Positions 51,055 to 60,993 of a stretch of DNA of 64,000 nucleotides are shown here, in pieces (within the stretch, counting starts at the first letter, position 1; every line of letters begins with the position of its first letter). Below the pieces are notes generated by a model. That model did not search any database. It was not told the DNA's origin and saw only the letters and a program-made list of their open reading frames with translations. Source of the stretch: Clostridium sp031626875 (GTDB taxonomy: Bacteria > Bacillota > Clostridia > Clostridiales > Clostridiaceae); contig NZ_JANDMF010000017.1 in assembly GCF_031626875.1 (NCBI RefSeq), positions 1-64,000 of the forward strand. The letters run 5' to 3'. The translations under genes were made by a program, and so were the position numbers.

Positions 51055-52227
51055 ATGTATATTGTAGGTATTGATATTGGTAAAAATAATCACGAAACTA
51101 CTATTATTGATGAAACTGGCGTTATCATCGCTAAATCATTGAGGTTTTCTAACTCACATAATGGTGCAAATAAACTAATAGAATACATAACTAAGAATAT
51201 TGGAGATTCTAAAGTAACTTTTGGATTGGAAGCTACTGGGCATTATTGGCTTTCTCTATATTCTTTTTTATTAGAAAAAAATTACACAATTAATGTTATT
51301 AATCCTATTCAATCTGATAGCTTTAGAAATCTTTATATCCACCAAACTAAAAATGATACTAAAGATTCTTTTATTATCGCTGAAGTTATAAGATTTGGTA
51401 GATTCACAACAACTCAACTTGCCGATGATAAATTACTTTCTTTAAGGCAACTTTGTAGATATAGGTTATCATTAATTGATAGTGTTTCTGAACTTAAATG
51501 TAGAATTATTACAGTTTTAGATTAAGTTTTTCCTGAATATGAAAAGCTCTTTTCTGATACTTGGGGAGCTAGTTCCAAAGCTCTACTTGAAAAATATCAA
51601 ACACCAGAAGAAATACTAAACCTTGATATTAATGAATTAAGCAAATTATTAAAGATAAACAGTCGTGGACAACTTGGACTTGTCAAAGCAGAATAAATTC
51701 AAGATGCAGCAAAAAATACTTTTGGAATTAAAATTGCTCAAGATGCTTTTAAATTTCAACTTAAACAACAAATAGATCAAGTCCTATTTATAGAAGATCA
51801 AGTTAGAAGCTTAGATGAAGAAATTGAATTCTACTATAATCAATTTGACTGTCATCTTACTTCTGTTCCAGGAATCGGATCTGTAACTGCTGCTATTATA
51901 TTAAGTGAAGTTGGAGACATTCATAGATTTAAAAATACTTCTAGCCTAGTAGCTTATGCTGGTATTGATCCTACAGTAAAGCAATCTGGTGAATTTTTAT
52001 CTAACAAAAACAGGATGTCAAAGCGTGGCTCTCCATACCTACGCCGTGCCTTATTTCTTGCTGCTTCAACCTGCACTTTACATGAAAGTCCTCTTAATGA
52101 TTATTATAACAAAAAACGAATTGAAGGAAAGCACCATCACACTGCCGTTGGAGCGGTAGCACATAAGCTCACACATATTGTTTTTGCTATTATGAGAGAC
52201 AATAAGGACTATGAACCTATGTCATAA
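51055..52227 (+). pseudogene. IS110-family transposase with two nonsense mutations
   Basis: A single frame of about 390 codons. The RuvC-like DEDD part has GIDIGKNNH, LEATGHYW and NDTKDS; the C-terminal part has SVPGIGSVTAAIILSEVGD and the catalytic-Ser motif KQSGE. In-frame TAA codons lie at 51523-51525 (VLD*VFPEYE) and 51694-51696 (KAE*IQDAA), each where family members have Gln (CAA), so both are C to T changes. The frame is open upstream to 50911, but ATG 51055 matches the family start. Confidence 0.88.
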
Positions 52228-52426
52228 TCCTTATTATGTCTGTACCCCCATTAGAAAATATCTATTTGTAAAGCTATTGAAAATTTTACATCTTTGATAG
52301 CTCTATTTCTCATTGTCTTTTTTAATATTATCTAAATTTTTAAACATAAACTAGTATTATATTTTATTTAGTTAAATCAAATTTTTCATTTGCTTATAAC
52401 TATTCATAGTTCTCTTTGGGTAATAA

Positions 52427-52912
52427 TTACAGTTCATCTATATTGATAGGTTCCTTTACAACAAAATCTTCATACCATCCTCTTAACGGATAGCATGAAA
52501 TATTCACTATCTCTAACTCATTTATACTTAGAACATACTTTCCCCCTCTTTCAAGAAGTTTAATTAATGGATCATATATACTTAAATATTTACCAACATT
52601 CGAATTTTTATCAGCATATCTAGCTAACTGAAGATAATACTTTATTATATTTTTAGACATACCTTCACCTATAAATTTCACAGCTTTTGGATTAAGATAG
52701 TCAGAAATAACTACTTCTTCCTCTACATCCCCCAATAACCTTGCTATATTTGCCATTACAGGTTTTATTGGCATAATTGATTCATCTTTGAAAAATTTAG
52801 CTAATCTTCTTAAATATTCATAACCAAAATAAGGATCCAATTTTGACGAGTTTCTGCCAACCTCATCCCAATTTATGTTATTCATTCTCTCTATTAATTC
52901 ATTCATATACAT
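52427..52912 (-). CDS. Immunity protein of the LXG-like toxin (presumed)
   Basis: About 161 residues, paralogue of 47617-48111 along its length. Family unknown: MYMNELIERMNNINWDEVG, YEYLRRLAKFFKDESI, IKYYLQLARYADKN, a helical first half and YPLRGWYEDF near the end. It begins 16 bases after the toxin stop. Start: ATG 52912 at six bases from GAGGTGAT; an in-frame ATG at 52948 overlaps the toxin and lacks a site. Expected to bind the toxin C-terminus in the cytoplasm. Confidence 0.75.
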   Translation of the reverse strand: MYMNELIERMNNINWDEVGRNSSKLDPYFGYEYLRRLAKFFKDESIMPIKPVMANIARLLGDVEEEVVISDYLNPKAVKFIGEGMSKNIIKYYLQLARYADKNSNVGKYLSIYDPLIKLLERGGKYVLSINELEIVNISCYPLRGWYEDFVVKEPINIDEL

Positions 52913-52928
52913 CTTTATCACCTCAAAA

Positions 52929-54983
52929 TTAATAATCATTGCTATCATTCATATAATTTTTATTCCATTCCCTACTAGCAATATCAGGATAACCTGGAAA
53001 GTCATCAGGCGCCTTTGCTGTTAAATTCGCTTTATCATGTGCGTTTTTTGAAGGATTAATCATTTGTCCTTCAACTGGATCCCAAGTAGACTGATCAGTT
53101 AATGGCATTCCTTCGTCCATATATTTTTTTTCTGTTAATTCATGATTCCTAAGTTGCTTAAACCACTCTTTTTCTAAATCTGTAAGTTCTCCATTCTGTG
53201 CTTTTCCCCAACCATAAGCAATATTAGCATTTCCTTGAAAATATAATTTTTCAGGAGGTTTGCCTTTTACTGATAAATCATGAGTATTTAAAAACAAGTG
53301 TTCTTTCATATCTATAACATCTTGCTCTGATAACCCTGTATTTTTTGAAACTGTTGAAACATCATCAAAACTTGCTTTTCTAATTTCGATATATCTTCTC
53401 TCAATTAATGCATCAAATCCATCCTCTGGAGGAATAATATATTTTCTCATTTCATCAGTATATTTTTCTATTGACTTCACATAGCTGGTCTCAGTAACAT
53501 CAATTGTCTTTTCAGAATCCCCAACAACATCCTTTACCTTCTTTGATTCCTCTACCTTAACAGATAAATCACCAACATCATTTTTAATGTTCTTTATATC
53601 ATGAACACTTTTATTAATTTCTTTAGCTCTCTCTAGAGGATTTGTTTTCAAAATACTCTCAGAAAGTTCCTTTTCCTTCTTAATCTTATTCGCTAAGGCC
53701 GACTCTTTCATGGCATCAGTTCCTTCTAACCCCTTAGCATTTTTAAGAACTTTTTCACTTTCAACTGCTTTTTCAACTTTACTTCCCTTATTTACCCCAT
53801 TAATACCCTTATTAATTTCTTTAAATCTCTCAAAAGGATCAGTTTTTAAAATAATCTCAGAAAGCTCTTTTTCTTTCCCAAACTTAGTTGCTAAAATTAC
53901 ATCTTTCATAGCCTCAATTTCTTTTTTTATCTTAGCTAATTTATTAGCATCACTAGCAACATCAATTCCCTCTAACACCTTAACATTTTTAAGAATCTTT
54001 TCAGATTCAATTACCTTTTCAACTTTACTTGTACTACTTAATGCTTTAACTTCTCCTCCACCAGCAAATAATGCAGCTATATTTAATATCATATCAGTAA
54101 CATATTTAGTTCTAGTATAAGAATCTCCCTTTGCTACTTCTTTATCAAAATTTTTCTTAACATTTTCCCAAATAGAATTAGCTACATCTTCTTGTATCTT
54201 ATGCTGTTCAGGTGTTATAGGTTGTAATACTGAAATTAAAGTGTATATACTTTCACCATTACCTTTTAATGTTTTTATTGGATCATTCAGTAATCCATTA
54301 ACTTCACTACTTATAAAATTAAGAGTATCAGATGCTAAACCTATAGTCATTTCTTTTCCAAACTTTAACTTTGCATCCTCTATTCCATTTACTGACTTCA
54401 CAAAAATACTAAATGGATTATTTTCATCAATCCCCTTATTAACTTGTTCTCTTATTTCTAATTCTTCATCAACCTTCTTATCAAGCCAGTTAAATACATT
54501 TTTAAAGAATTCAATATTATCTAAGTTTAGTATAGAAGGTCCAGCAAAAAAATTCCAAGCATCTCTAGCATGTTTTCTATACTTTTCAAGATTTCCTTCT
54601 TTTTCATCTTCAGTTTCACTCTGATTATCTGTATCTATTAATGCTTCCATCCCTGGAATTGGAACTAAACCTAAAGTTCCAAAACTTCCTTTAAACATAG
54701 CTTGAAGGGAGTTTGCTAATCGTTCTTCTGTTTCCTCATAGGTCTTAGCTACATGATATAGATTATAAGAAAAATCATCAAGATTCCTTGATATTGATTG
54801 CGCAAAAGATATTGTTTCATCAATCTTTTTCCTTTGATCATATGTATTAACATCCCTTATTAAATTTAAGTTATCTTCTATACCTTCTATATCTCTTATA
54901 ACAAAATCTAATTCATATTGCAAATCACGCATTTGATTTGCAAATTCTAGAAGCTTTCCAGTATCAACTTTTATATTCCCCAT
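52929..54983 (-). CDS. Type VII (LXG/WXG-like) polymorphic toxin
   Basis: A 684-residue secreted effector. Residues ~1-100 form the helical targeting domain (KVDTGKLLEFANQMRDLQYE, KKIDETISFAQSISRNLDDF). The middle has a duplicated helical segment: about 318-393 repeats at about 401-459 (SKVEKVIESEKILKN against SKVEKAVESEKVLKN, then LEGxDA and ERxKEINK). The last ~180 residues are the variable toxin: HLFLNTHDLSVKG, NANIAYGWGKAQNGEL and LRNHELTEKKYM; HELTE could be a metal site but no toxin family was recognised. No signal peptide, as expected. A helical partner lies upstream, the immunity gene downstream. Confidence 0.8.
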   Translation of the reverse strand: MGNIKVDTGKLLEFANQMRDLQYELDFVIRDIEGIEDNLNLIRDVNTYDQRKKIDETISFAQSISRNLDDFSYNLYHVAKTYEETEERLANSLQAMFKGSFGTLGLVPIPGMEALIDTDNQSETEDEKEGNLEKYRKHARDAWNFFAGPSILNLDNIEFFKNVFNWLDKKVDEELEIREQVNKGIDENNPFSIFVKSVNGIEDAKLKFGKEMTIGLASDTLNFISSEVNGLLNDPIKTLKGNGESIYTLISVLQPITPEQHKIQEDVANSIWENVKKNFDKEVAKGDSYTRTKYVTDMILNIAALFAGGGEVKALSSTSKVEKVIESEKILKNVKVLEGIDVASDANKLAKIKKEIEAMKDVILATKFGKEKELSEIILKTDPFERFKEINKGINGVNKGSKVEKAVESEKVLKNAKGLEGTDAMKESALANKIKKEKELSESILKTNPLERAKEINKSVHDIKNIKNDVGDLSVKVEESKKVKDVVGDSEKTIDVTETSYVKSIEKYTDEMRKYIIPPEDGFDALIERRYIEIRKASFDDVSTVSKNTGLSEQDVIDMKEHLFLNTHDLSVKGKPPEKLYFQGNANIAYGWGKAQNGELTDLEKEWFKQLRNHELTEKKYMDEGMPLTDQSTWDPVEGQMINPSKNAHDKANLTAKAPDDFPGYPDIASREWNKNYMNDSNDY

Positions 54984-55105
54984 CTATCCTCCTCATTAGT
55001 TACTTATTTTGCTTCTAGTTTCCCACCTTAAATTTTCTCTTAAAAAATATTATACTATCGATTAAATTGCAGATTATTAAATAAAAATGACCTAGCCAAA
55101 TTTAT

Positions 55106-55405
55106 TTATTTCTTTTCACTAAGTTTCTTCTCTTCTTCTAATTTTTCTTTTCTCTTTTCTTCATTTATTATATCAATAGACAACTTAAATAAACTGTTCT
55201 TTGACTCTTGAAAATCCATTTCTAAATCATAGGAATCATTTATAATTTTATTTATTCTTTCAACTAATTCAAACTGCATACTTCCTTCAAAGTTATCTGA
55301 TGCTGACTTCTTAATCTCATTTAATTTATCTATTATTTTATCTACTTTATCTTTATCTACATTGATTTTATTAATATCATCAATCACATTACAATTTGGA
55401 TTCAA
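55106..55405 (-). CDS. Small helical partner of the LXG-like toxin (Lap-like)
   Basis: About 99 residues, all helix and highly charged: NKINVDKDKVDKIIDKLNEI, SMQFELVERINKIINDSYDL, ending KLEEEKKLSEKK. Size, place just upstream of the toxin and composition match the LXG-associated helical proteins that form the pre-secretion complex. Start: TTG at 55405 is six bases after GAGGAGG; the ATG at 55426 overlaps that site and is unlikely. Role inferred from context. Confidence 0.65.
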   Translation of the reverse strand: MNPNCNVIDDINKINVDKDKVDKIIDKLNEIKKSASDNFEGSMQFELVERINKIINDSYDLEMDFQESKNSLFKLSIDIINEEKRKEKLEEEKKLSEKK

Positions 55406-55530
55406 ATTTACTCCTCCTCTTTTCATCTCTTGTTAAATCAAATTTCATTATACTATAAACTTTCTATTAATTTAACAAAAATAAGCCACCTCATTAGCAA
55501 TTTGAATTTAACAGCTTGGAGAATTTTATA

Positions 55531-55604
55531 AAAAAACTTCCTTAGAGTTATAAATTTTGATCTCTTAACTTAAGATCTTATTTATCATCTCCAGGAAGTT
55601 TTTT
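55531..55604 (-). terminator. Terminator of the chemoreceptor gene
   Basis: AAAAAACTTCCT (55531-55542) pairs perfectly with 55593-55604, with a small inner hairpin between. T-rich ends on both strands. Confidence 0.75.
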
Positions 55605-55619
55605 ATTTCAATTTAGGAT

Positions 55620-57638
55620 TTATAATTTAAATTTACCAACTGTATTCTTTAGTTTTAACACTAATTCATCTAATTTATGTATTGTTTCACCAATTTCTTG
55701 TATGTTAGAATTTTGTTCTTCTGTTGTTGCTGAAACTTCTTCTGTAGCTGCCGAATTTTCTTCTGTTATAGCAGCTACCTCACTAATTGCTTCTACTGCT
55801 GCATCAGCCTTATTTGCCATATTATTAGTAGCATATGTTACCTTTTGCACCATATCATTTATTTCATTAAATACTTTTTCAATTTCATCAAAATTTGTTC
55901 CTGCTGCAACTGCAATATCTACCCCATTTACTATTTCTTCAGTACCATTATTCATTGTGTTTGATATAGTTTCAACTTGATTCTGAACTTTACCAATAAG
56001 ATCTGTAATTTGCTTTGCAGCTCCTTCTGATTGTTCAGCAAGATTTCTAACTTCATCAGCAACTACTGCAAAACCTTTTCCTTGTTCTCCAGCCCTTGCA
56101 GCTTCTATTGCTGCATTAAGAGCTAATAGATTAGTTTGCTCTGCTATGTTACTTATTACATCTACTATTTGTCCAATTTCTTTTGATTGCTCTAATAGTG
56201 CATTTGCTTCTTTAACATTTTTACCATTAGCCTTTGCTATATTTTCCATACTTTTTACTGCCTTTTGGATACCTTTTGCCCCTACACTACTCACATTCTT
56301 TGAATCTTCTACAACTTTTAGCATGTATTTGAAGTGTTCACGAACTATATTAATATCTTCAACTAATTGGCTTGTAATTTCTGAAGCTTTACTTGCATTT
56401 TCTGCTTGCTGACAAGCACCTTCAGATATTTGTTGCATACTAAGCATAACTTCTTCTGTTCCCTTAGTAGATTCCTTTGTTACTATGGTTAATTTATTTG
56501 AAAACAAACTAACTTCATTAGCTGAATCCACAATATTTCCTACAATTTCTTTTAATCCACTTACTGTATTATTTAAACTATTTGCCATTTGTCCAATTTC
56601 ATCATTTCTATTCACATCTAATTTCAAACTTAAATCCCCTGATGCCACCTGTTCAGAAAATGCAGATAACTTACTTACTGGATCTGCCATACGCTTTGAA
56701 ATAATTATAATTATAACTGCAAGAATAATTGAAATTAATGTAGTAATTATTAGTAAAGTACTAATAAGCTTTTGAGCTGAAGCAAATAGCTCCGATTCAG
56801 ACATTACACTTGCTACAACCCATCCTGATGAAGGAATCTTATTGTAAAAAACAATATTATTTCCAGTTGAATCACTAAATCTAAATATTCCTGAATCTTG
56901 ATTAGACATTTCTTTTCCTAAAGACTGCATATTTGTATCTTCTAACTCTGATATTTTCTTTTTCATTACTAATTCTTCATCTGGATGAACTACAAATGTT
57001 CCATCACTTCCAAGTAACATGGCATATCCATTTTCTCCAACCTTAAATTCTTGAACTTTAGTTTGAATATATGAAAGATTTACAGCTGCCATCATTAATC
57101 CTATAGATTTATCTGAGTTATCTTTTATAGGTGCTCCAATTACAGTTATTGTTTTTCCTGTTCCCTTTGATACTACTGGATTGGATATATGATAATTAGC
57201 TCCCTTCATTAAAGCCTGATACCAAGCTTTTTCAGAAACATTTCCTATTACATTTGTTCCATTAGCATATTGTGCTCTAGATTTTCCATCATTATTATAT
57301 AAAGCTGCTGCAGCATTATCATACTCACCAGGATAATTCTTGTTAAAAAATTGTATCCTTTCAACATTAAATTTATCTACAGCTTCAATATTAGTATCAA
57401 TGGATTTAGCAATAGATGTATTTGCAGAACTTTTAACTTCTAAAAGCTTACTTTCTAACCATCCATTAATGTTTTCTGATAATCCTGTCATATTTTGCTT
57501 TGTATCATTGATAATTTGATTCTCCATTGTTTTTTTGAACTGGAAAAAAGCTATGTAGCTTAAAATAAGCATTCCTACTATTACTGATGGTAAAATACTA
57601 AATAAAAATTTATTTTTAAAAGATGACTTTTTTTTCAT
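55620..57638 (-). CDS. Methyl-accepting chemotaxis protein with dCache sensor
   Basis: A 672-residue chemoreceptor. Seen: N-terminal membrane helix (about 10-32), extracellular dCache_1-type sensor (YPGEYDNAAAALYNN, VIGAPIKDNSDKSIGLMMAA, DGTFVVHPDE), second helix (about 290-315), HAMP (RMADPVSKLSAFSEQVASGD), and a long signalling coiled coil with the hairpin tip QTNLLALNAAIEAARAGEQG. The sensor probably binds a small organic acid or amino acid, but the ligand cannot be read. Flanked by terminators, so separately expressed. Confidence 0.95.
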   Translation of the reverse strand: MKKKSSFKNKFLFSILPSVIVGMLILSYIAFFQFKKTMENQIINDTKQNMTGLSENINGWLESKLLEVKSSANTSIAKSIDTNIEAVDKFNVERIQFFNKNYPGEYDNAAAALYNNDGKSRAQYANGTNVIGNVSEKAWYQALMKGANYHISNPVVSKGTGKTITVIGAPIKDNSDKSIGLMMAAVNLSYIQTKVQEFKVGENGYAMLLGSDGTFVVHPDEELVMKKKISELEDTNMQSLGKEMSNQDSGIFRFSDSTGNNIVFYNKIPSSGWVVASVMSESELFASAQKLISTLLIITTLISIILAVIIIIISKRMADPVSKLSAFSEQVASGDLSLKLDVNRNDEIGQMANSLNNTVSGLKEIVGNIVDSANEVSLFSNKLTIVTKESTKGTEEVMLSMQQISEGACQQAENASKASEITSQLVEDINIVREHFKYMLKVVEDSKNVSSVGAKGIQKAVKSMENIAKANGKNVKEANALLEQSKEIGQIVDVISNIAEQTNLLALNAAIEAARAGEQGKGFAVVADEVRNLAEQSEGAAKQITDLIGKVQNQVETISNTMNNGTEEIVNGVDIAVAAGTNFDEIEKVFNEINDMVQKVTYATNNMANKADAAVEAISEVAAITEENSAATEEVSATTEEQNSNIQEIGETIHKLDELVLKLKNTVGKFKL

Positions 57639-57740
57639 GATTTTATCCTCTCTAATAAAATATTTTTTGAATACATATAATTTTCGTCAAACTTTTTAAA
57701 TACTTAATTATTTTTTTAATTTTATTCGATACAAACAAAA

Positions 57741-57781
57741 AAATCTAAGAAAAAGCCAAATATTGCTTTCTACTTAGATTT
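57741..57781 (-). terminator. Terminator of the MBL-beta-CASP gene
   Basis: AAATCTAAG (57741-57749) pairs with CTTAGATTT (57773-57781); the minus strand then reads TTTTTGTTTG. Confidence 0.82.
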
Positions 57782-57831
57782 AAATTATATATAATAATAC
57801 CACTACTAATCTAATCTATTAACAGTAATTT

Positions 57832-60318
57832 TTAAAAATGCAAATCACACCCTGTGTTATATTTAAATTCACCACAAATTTTATCAATCAGCTCCTTATT
57901 TTCACTTACATCAAAATCAGTTTTAATAGTAACAGAAAAGTTTGCTGGATTGTATGATGGATTCTTTTTAATGCTTATATTATTTTCCATGCAATACCTT
58001 AATGCAAGATTAGTAAGTTCATTTTGATTTACTGAACTTGCTATACTCATATTCCATCCTATATGTTCTGCTATCTCTCTTATCTTTTCTTCATATCTCT
58101 CCCCTAAAAATGGTGATATAAATACTAGCTCTATTAATTTATTTGGCTTTAAACTCTTTTTATAAGGTTTAAACTCTTCATATTTAAAAGCTTCATCAAT
58201 ATATAAAAATGCCTGATTTTGTTCTATTGACTCTTTTTTACTACTAAATACTTTAGAATTTCCATTATCCTTTTCTTTTGAATTTTTTGATTGAACACTT
58301 AACTCTATTCCAGTAGTATTTTTAAATATTTCTTTTTCATTTTCAAAACTTAAGTTTTCATTATCTATTAAAACTATATATTTGTTTTCTACTGCATATA
58401 AAGATATTTTTCTTATATCCACATCTTTTAATAACGTTCTAATTAAAGTTTCAGCTGCTGTATAATTTGCTTGTTCATTTATATCAATATCCCAACCACT
58501 AGTTTCTTTAAATTTTTCTGTTTTAGATTTGATTGTTTCTGGTACTGATTTAGGAAAATCAAAATTTAGAAGGACTTTTTTCTCTTCTATTTTTAAACTA
58601 ATTTTCTTATAATTATAATCTTTAAAGTATTCAACTACTAAATCATTAACCTCATTTTGCTTTAATTCTTTTGGCATTAAATCTTCATTAACCTGATCTT
58701 CACTTCTAGCTTTAAACATGAAAAATCTTCTTAGGTCATTTTCAAAATAGATTGATTTGCTGATCAAATTTTGCACTTTCTCTATTTCTTCATTATCTAA
58801 TTTATATGTACCACTCCAGATTGTTAATATCTGCTCTATAGTAAAAAATCTATTTTCATAATTTATATTTATAAAATTCCATAGCTTAGGAATATTATTT
58901 TCATCTAATGATTCTTTTTCATTCATGATGTAATAGAATTTGAAATTACTCTGCTTTCTAGGATTATTTATTTCTAAATTTATTGTATCTCCTGAAATAG
59001 GTACATAAACCTTTTTAAATAGTTCTTCACTAATTTCTTTTCCTATTGAATTTATTACTGAAGCTTCACCATGAACTAATATGGTGTGTTTTGGCGAGAG
59101 TAATGAGGTTAATGCTTTTATTTCTGTTTTATCTGCATGTGCTGATAATCCTACTTTATCAAACTTACATTTTACAGGTATAATTTTATTGTTAATTTCT
59201 AATACTCTTTTATCTTCACTCTCTTCAACTAAATTTAAAAGTTTGCGTCCTGGTGATTCTTCATCTTGATATCCTGAAAGCACTATATATCCATTTTCCA
59301 TCATAGCTATTTTTTCTGCATAGCTTTGACTTGGACCTCCTGTAAGCATTCCTGAACTTGAAATAATTATGGATGCTTCTTTGCTTTTTAATATCTCTTC
59401 TCTTTCTTCATTTTGGGTAATAGCTTTTATGTGCTCATCATAGAAAGGCTCTACCCCTCTTAAAACTTTTTTCCCTAATGAGGATTTTAAGTATAATGGA
59501 TTTAATTTATAGACTCTGTTTATATCCTTAATCATTCCATCTATATAAACATTTACTTTTTTTATTCTTCCTTTATTCATAGCTTTCTTTAAGATAAGTA
59601 TTATTTCTTGAGATCTTCCTAATGCAAAGGCTGGAATTAGCATTTTTCCTTTATCTTCTATGCACTTTTCTACAAGTTCTATTAATCTTTCTTCTTCAAC
59701 TTGTCTATTACTGTGAAGTTTATCTCCATATGTACTCTCAAATATGGCTACATCTGGTCTTAACTTAGGTATTTTAGCTCCTTCTATTGAATTTTGAGCA
59801 AAAATTGAAAAATCTCCCGAATAGAATAAGCTTCCTTCCTCAGAAATTATATTTACACAGCTTGCACCTGCTATATGACCAGCTGAATAAAAAGCTATTT
59901 TTATTCCTTCTAGTATTTCAAACTCTCTCTGATAATTTATTGCAAAAATCCTATTTAGCATATTTTCAACATCTTGAACTGCATATAATGGTATATCTGA
60001 CTCTCTATTATTCATTACTTTTATGCTATCGTATAACAAAACTTTTATTAAGTCTTTTGTCATGATGTTCATGTAAATTCTAGCTAATGGATATTCTTTA
60101 CTAATTAAAGGTAATGATCCTGAATGGTCCATATGTGCATGACTTAAAATTATAGCATCTACACCACCATTTTCTTGAATTAATCTTAAATCTGGTAATG
60201 GGTCTTTATTTGCTCCTTGTCTAATTCCACAATCTAATAATATGTTTTTATTATTTATATTTACTAATATGCAGCTAGCTCCAACTTCTCCTGCTCCACC
60301 TAAAAAAGTAACTTTCAT
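57832..60318 (-). CDS. MBL-fold beta-CASP RNase-like protein with long C-terminal extension
   Basis: An 828-residue hydrolase. Metallo-beta-lactamase motif SHAHMDHSG (H60, H62, D64, H65), then H in GHIAGAS, D in YSGDFS, beta-CASP ESTYGD and IIISSSGMLTGG, and the RMMBL box KVGLSAHADK...ILVHGE. These are the marks of CPSF73/YSH1-type ribonucleases. The last ~370 residues hold ferredoxin-like repeats (SLYAVENKYIVLIDNENLSF, WDIDINEQANYTAAETLIRT) and are unlike RNase J. Probably RNA processing; the true substrate is not known. Monocistronic. Confidence 0.88.
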   Translation of the reverse strand: MKVTFLGGAGEVGASCILVNINNKNILLDCGIRQGANKDPLPDLRLIQENGGVDAIILSHAHMDHSGSLPLISKEYPLARIYMNIMTKDLIKVLLYDSIKVMNNRESDIPLYAVQDVENMLNRIFAINYQREFEILEGIKIAFYSAGHIAGASCVNIISEEGSLFYSGDFSIFAQNSIEGAKIPKLRPDVAIFESTYGDKLHSNRQVEEERLIELVEKCIEDKGKMLIPAFALGRSQEIILILKKAMNKGRIKKVNVYIDGMIKDINRVYKLNPLYLKSSLGKKVLRGVEPFYDEHIKAITQNEEREEILKSKEASIIISSSGMLTGGPSQSYAEKIAMMENGYIVLSGYQDEESPGRKLLNLVEESEDKRVLEINNKIIPVKCKFDKVGLSAHADKTEIKALTSLLSPKHTILVHGEASVINSIGKEISEELFKKVYVPISGDTINLEINNPRKQSNFKFYYIMNEKESLDENNIPKLWNFININYENRFFTIEQILTIWSGTYKLDNEEIEKVQNLISKSIYFENDLRRFFMFKARSEDQVNEDLMPKELKQNEVNDLVVEYFKDYNYKKISLKIEEKKVLLNFDFPKSVPETIKSKTEKFKETSGWDIDINEQANYTAAETLIRTLLKDVDIRKISLYAVENKYIVLIDNENLSFENEKEIFKNTTGIELSVQSKNSKEKDNGNSKVFSSKKESIEQNQAFLYIDEAFKYEEFKPYKKSLKPNKLIELVFISPFLGERYEEKIREIAEHIGWNMSIASSVNQNELTNLALRYCMENNISIKKNPSYNPANFSVTIKTDFDVSENKELIDKICGEFKYNTGCDLHF

Positions 60319-60397
60319 TTTTTCACCTACATCCTATGGATTTGATTTATTAATTTTAACCTTAATTTAGTTGATTGTAAATTTAAATACAAGAAAA

Positions 60398-60424
60398 AAT
60401 CCCCCCAAACCTTAGTTTGAGAGA
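60398..60424 (-). terminator. Terminator of the Gly/Asn-rich protein gene
   Basis: CAAAC (60406-60410) pairs with GTTTG (60415-60419); the minus-strand stem is GC-capped by GGGGGG and followed by ATTTTTTCTT. Confidence 0.65.
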
Positions 60425-60434
60425 ATAAGTAATA

Positions 60435-60944
60435 TTATTGTTTATTATATACTTTTTGAGTTGTAGTATAAGTTTCACCATCATCATCAACTGCTATAAC
60501 AGTGAATTCTATATAATCTACATTAGTAAATATTAGTGCATTCTTTGCCACTCTTTTAGGTAAAAGCTCTCCTACATTTATCTTGATAGTCCCATCACCC
60601 ATCATATTACCTGATGTATCATAAACATTAATCTCATATCTTAACTCTTTTAAAGTTTTTGCACCTTGATTAATTGTTTTTATATCTATCAGTTCACCAT
60701 CAAATTTTATAATAGTTTGCGCATGTTTATGGATTTTAATATTATGATTATTTCCCTTATTACCTTGCCCTTGACCTTGACCATTTCCCTTGCCATTACC
60801 ATTATTTCCATTTCCATTTCCTTTAACTAAATAAGTGGTATCAATATTACTATTTTTTTCACTTGCAAATGTATTTGTAGCAAAACTTCCTAAAAACACA
60901 GTGCTTACAACTAAACTTAATGATAAAATTCTTTTCATTTTCAT
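60435..60944 (-). CDS. Secreted protein with Gly/Asn/Gln repeat segment
   Basis: A 169-residue exported protein: signal peptide (about 1-28, SLVVSTVFLGSFATNTFA), a low-complexity stretch of GNGNGNNGNGKGNGQGQG type near 43-65, then a ~90-residue beta-rich domain (ELRYEINVYDTSGNMMGDGT, DDDGETYTTTQ) similar in pattern to FxLYD-like immunoglobulin folds. Family not certain. Starts after AGAAGG. Lies directly downstream of a member of the secreted paralogue family and could share its transcript. Confidence 0.72.
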   Translation of the reverse strand: MKMKRILSLSLVVSTVFLGSFATNTFASEKNSNIDTTYLVKGNGNGNNGNGKGNGQGQGQGNKGNNHNIKIHKHAQTIIKFDGELIDIKTINQGAKTLKELRYEINVYDTSGNMMGDGTIKINVGELLPKRVAKNALIFTNVDYIEFTVIAVDDDGETYTTTQKVYNKQ

Positions 60945-60993
60945 AATAGAAACCTTCTTTCTCTTAAAAACACATCTTTTAAACGGATACTTA

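Larger units (their letters stand above)
50800..52290 (+). mobile_element. Decayed IS110-family insertion sequence (ends approximate)
   Basis: A transposase reading frame (51055-52227) with a long structured upstream non-coding part. IS110 elements have no long inverted repeats, so I cannot fix the ends; the stated limits are estimates. It lies between the full toxin cassette and the orphan cassettes. Confidence 0.65.
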
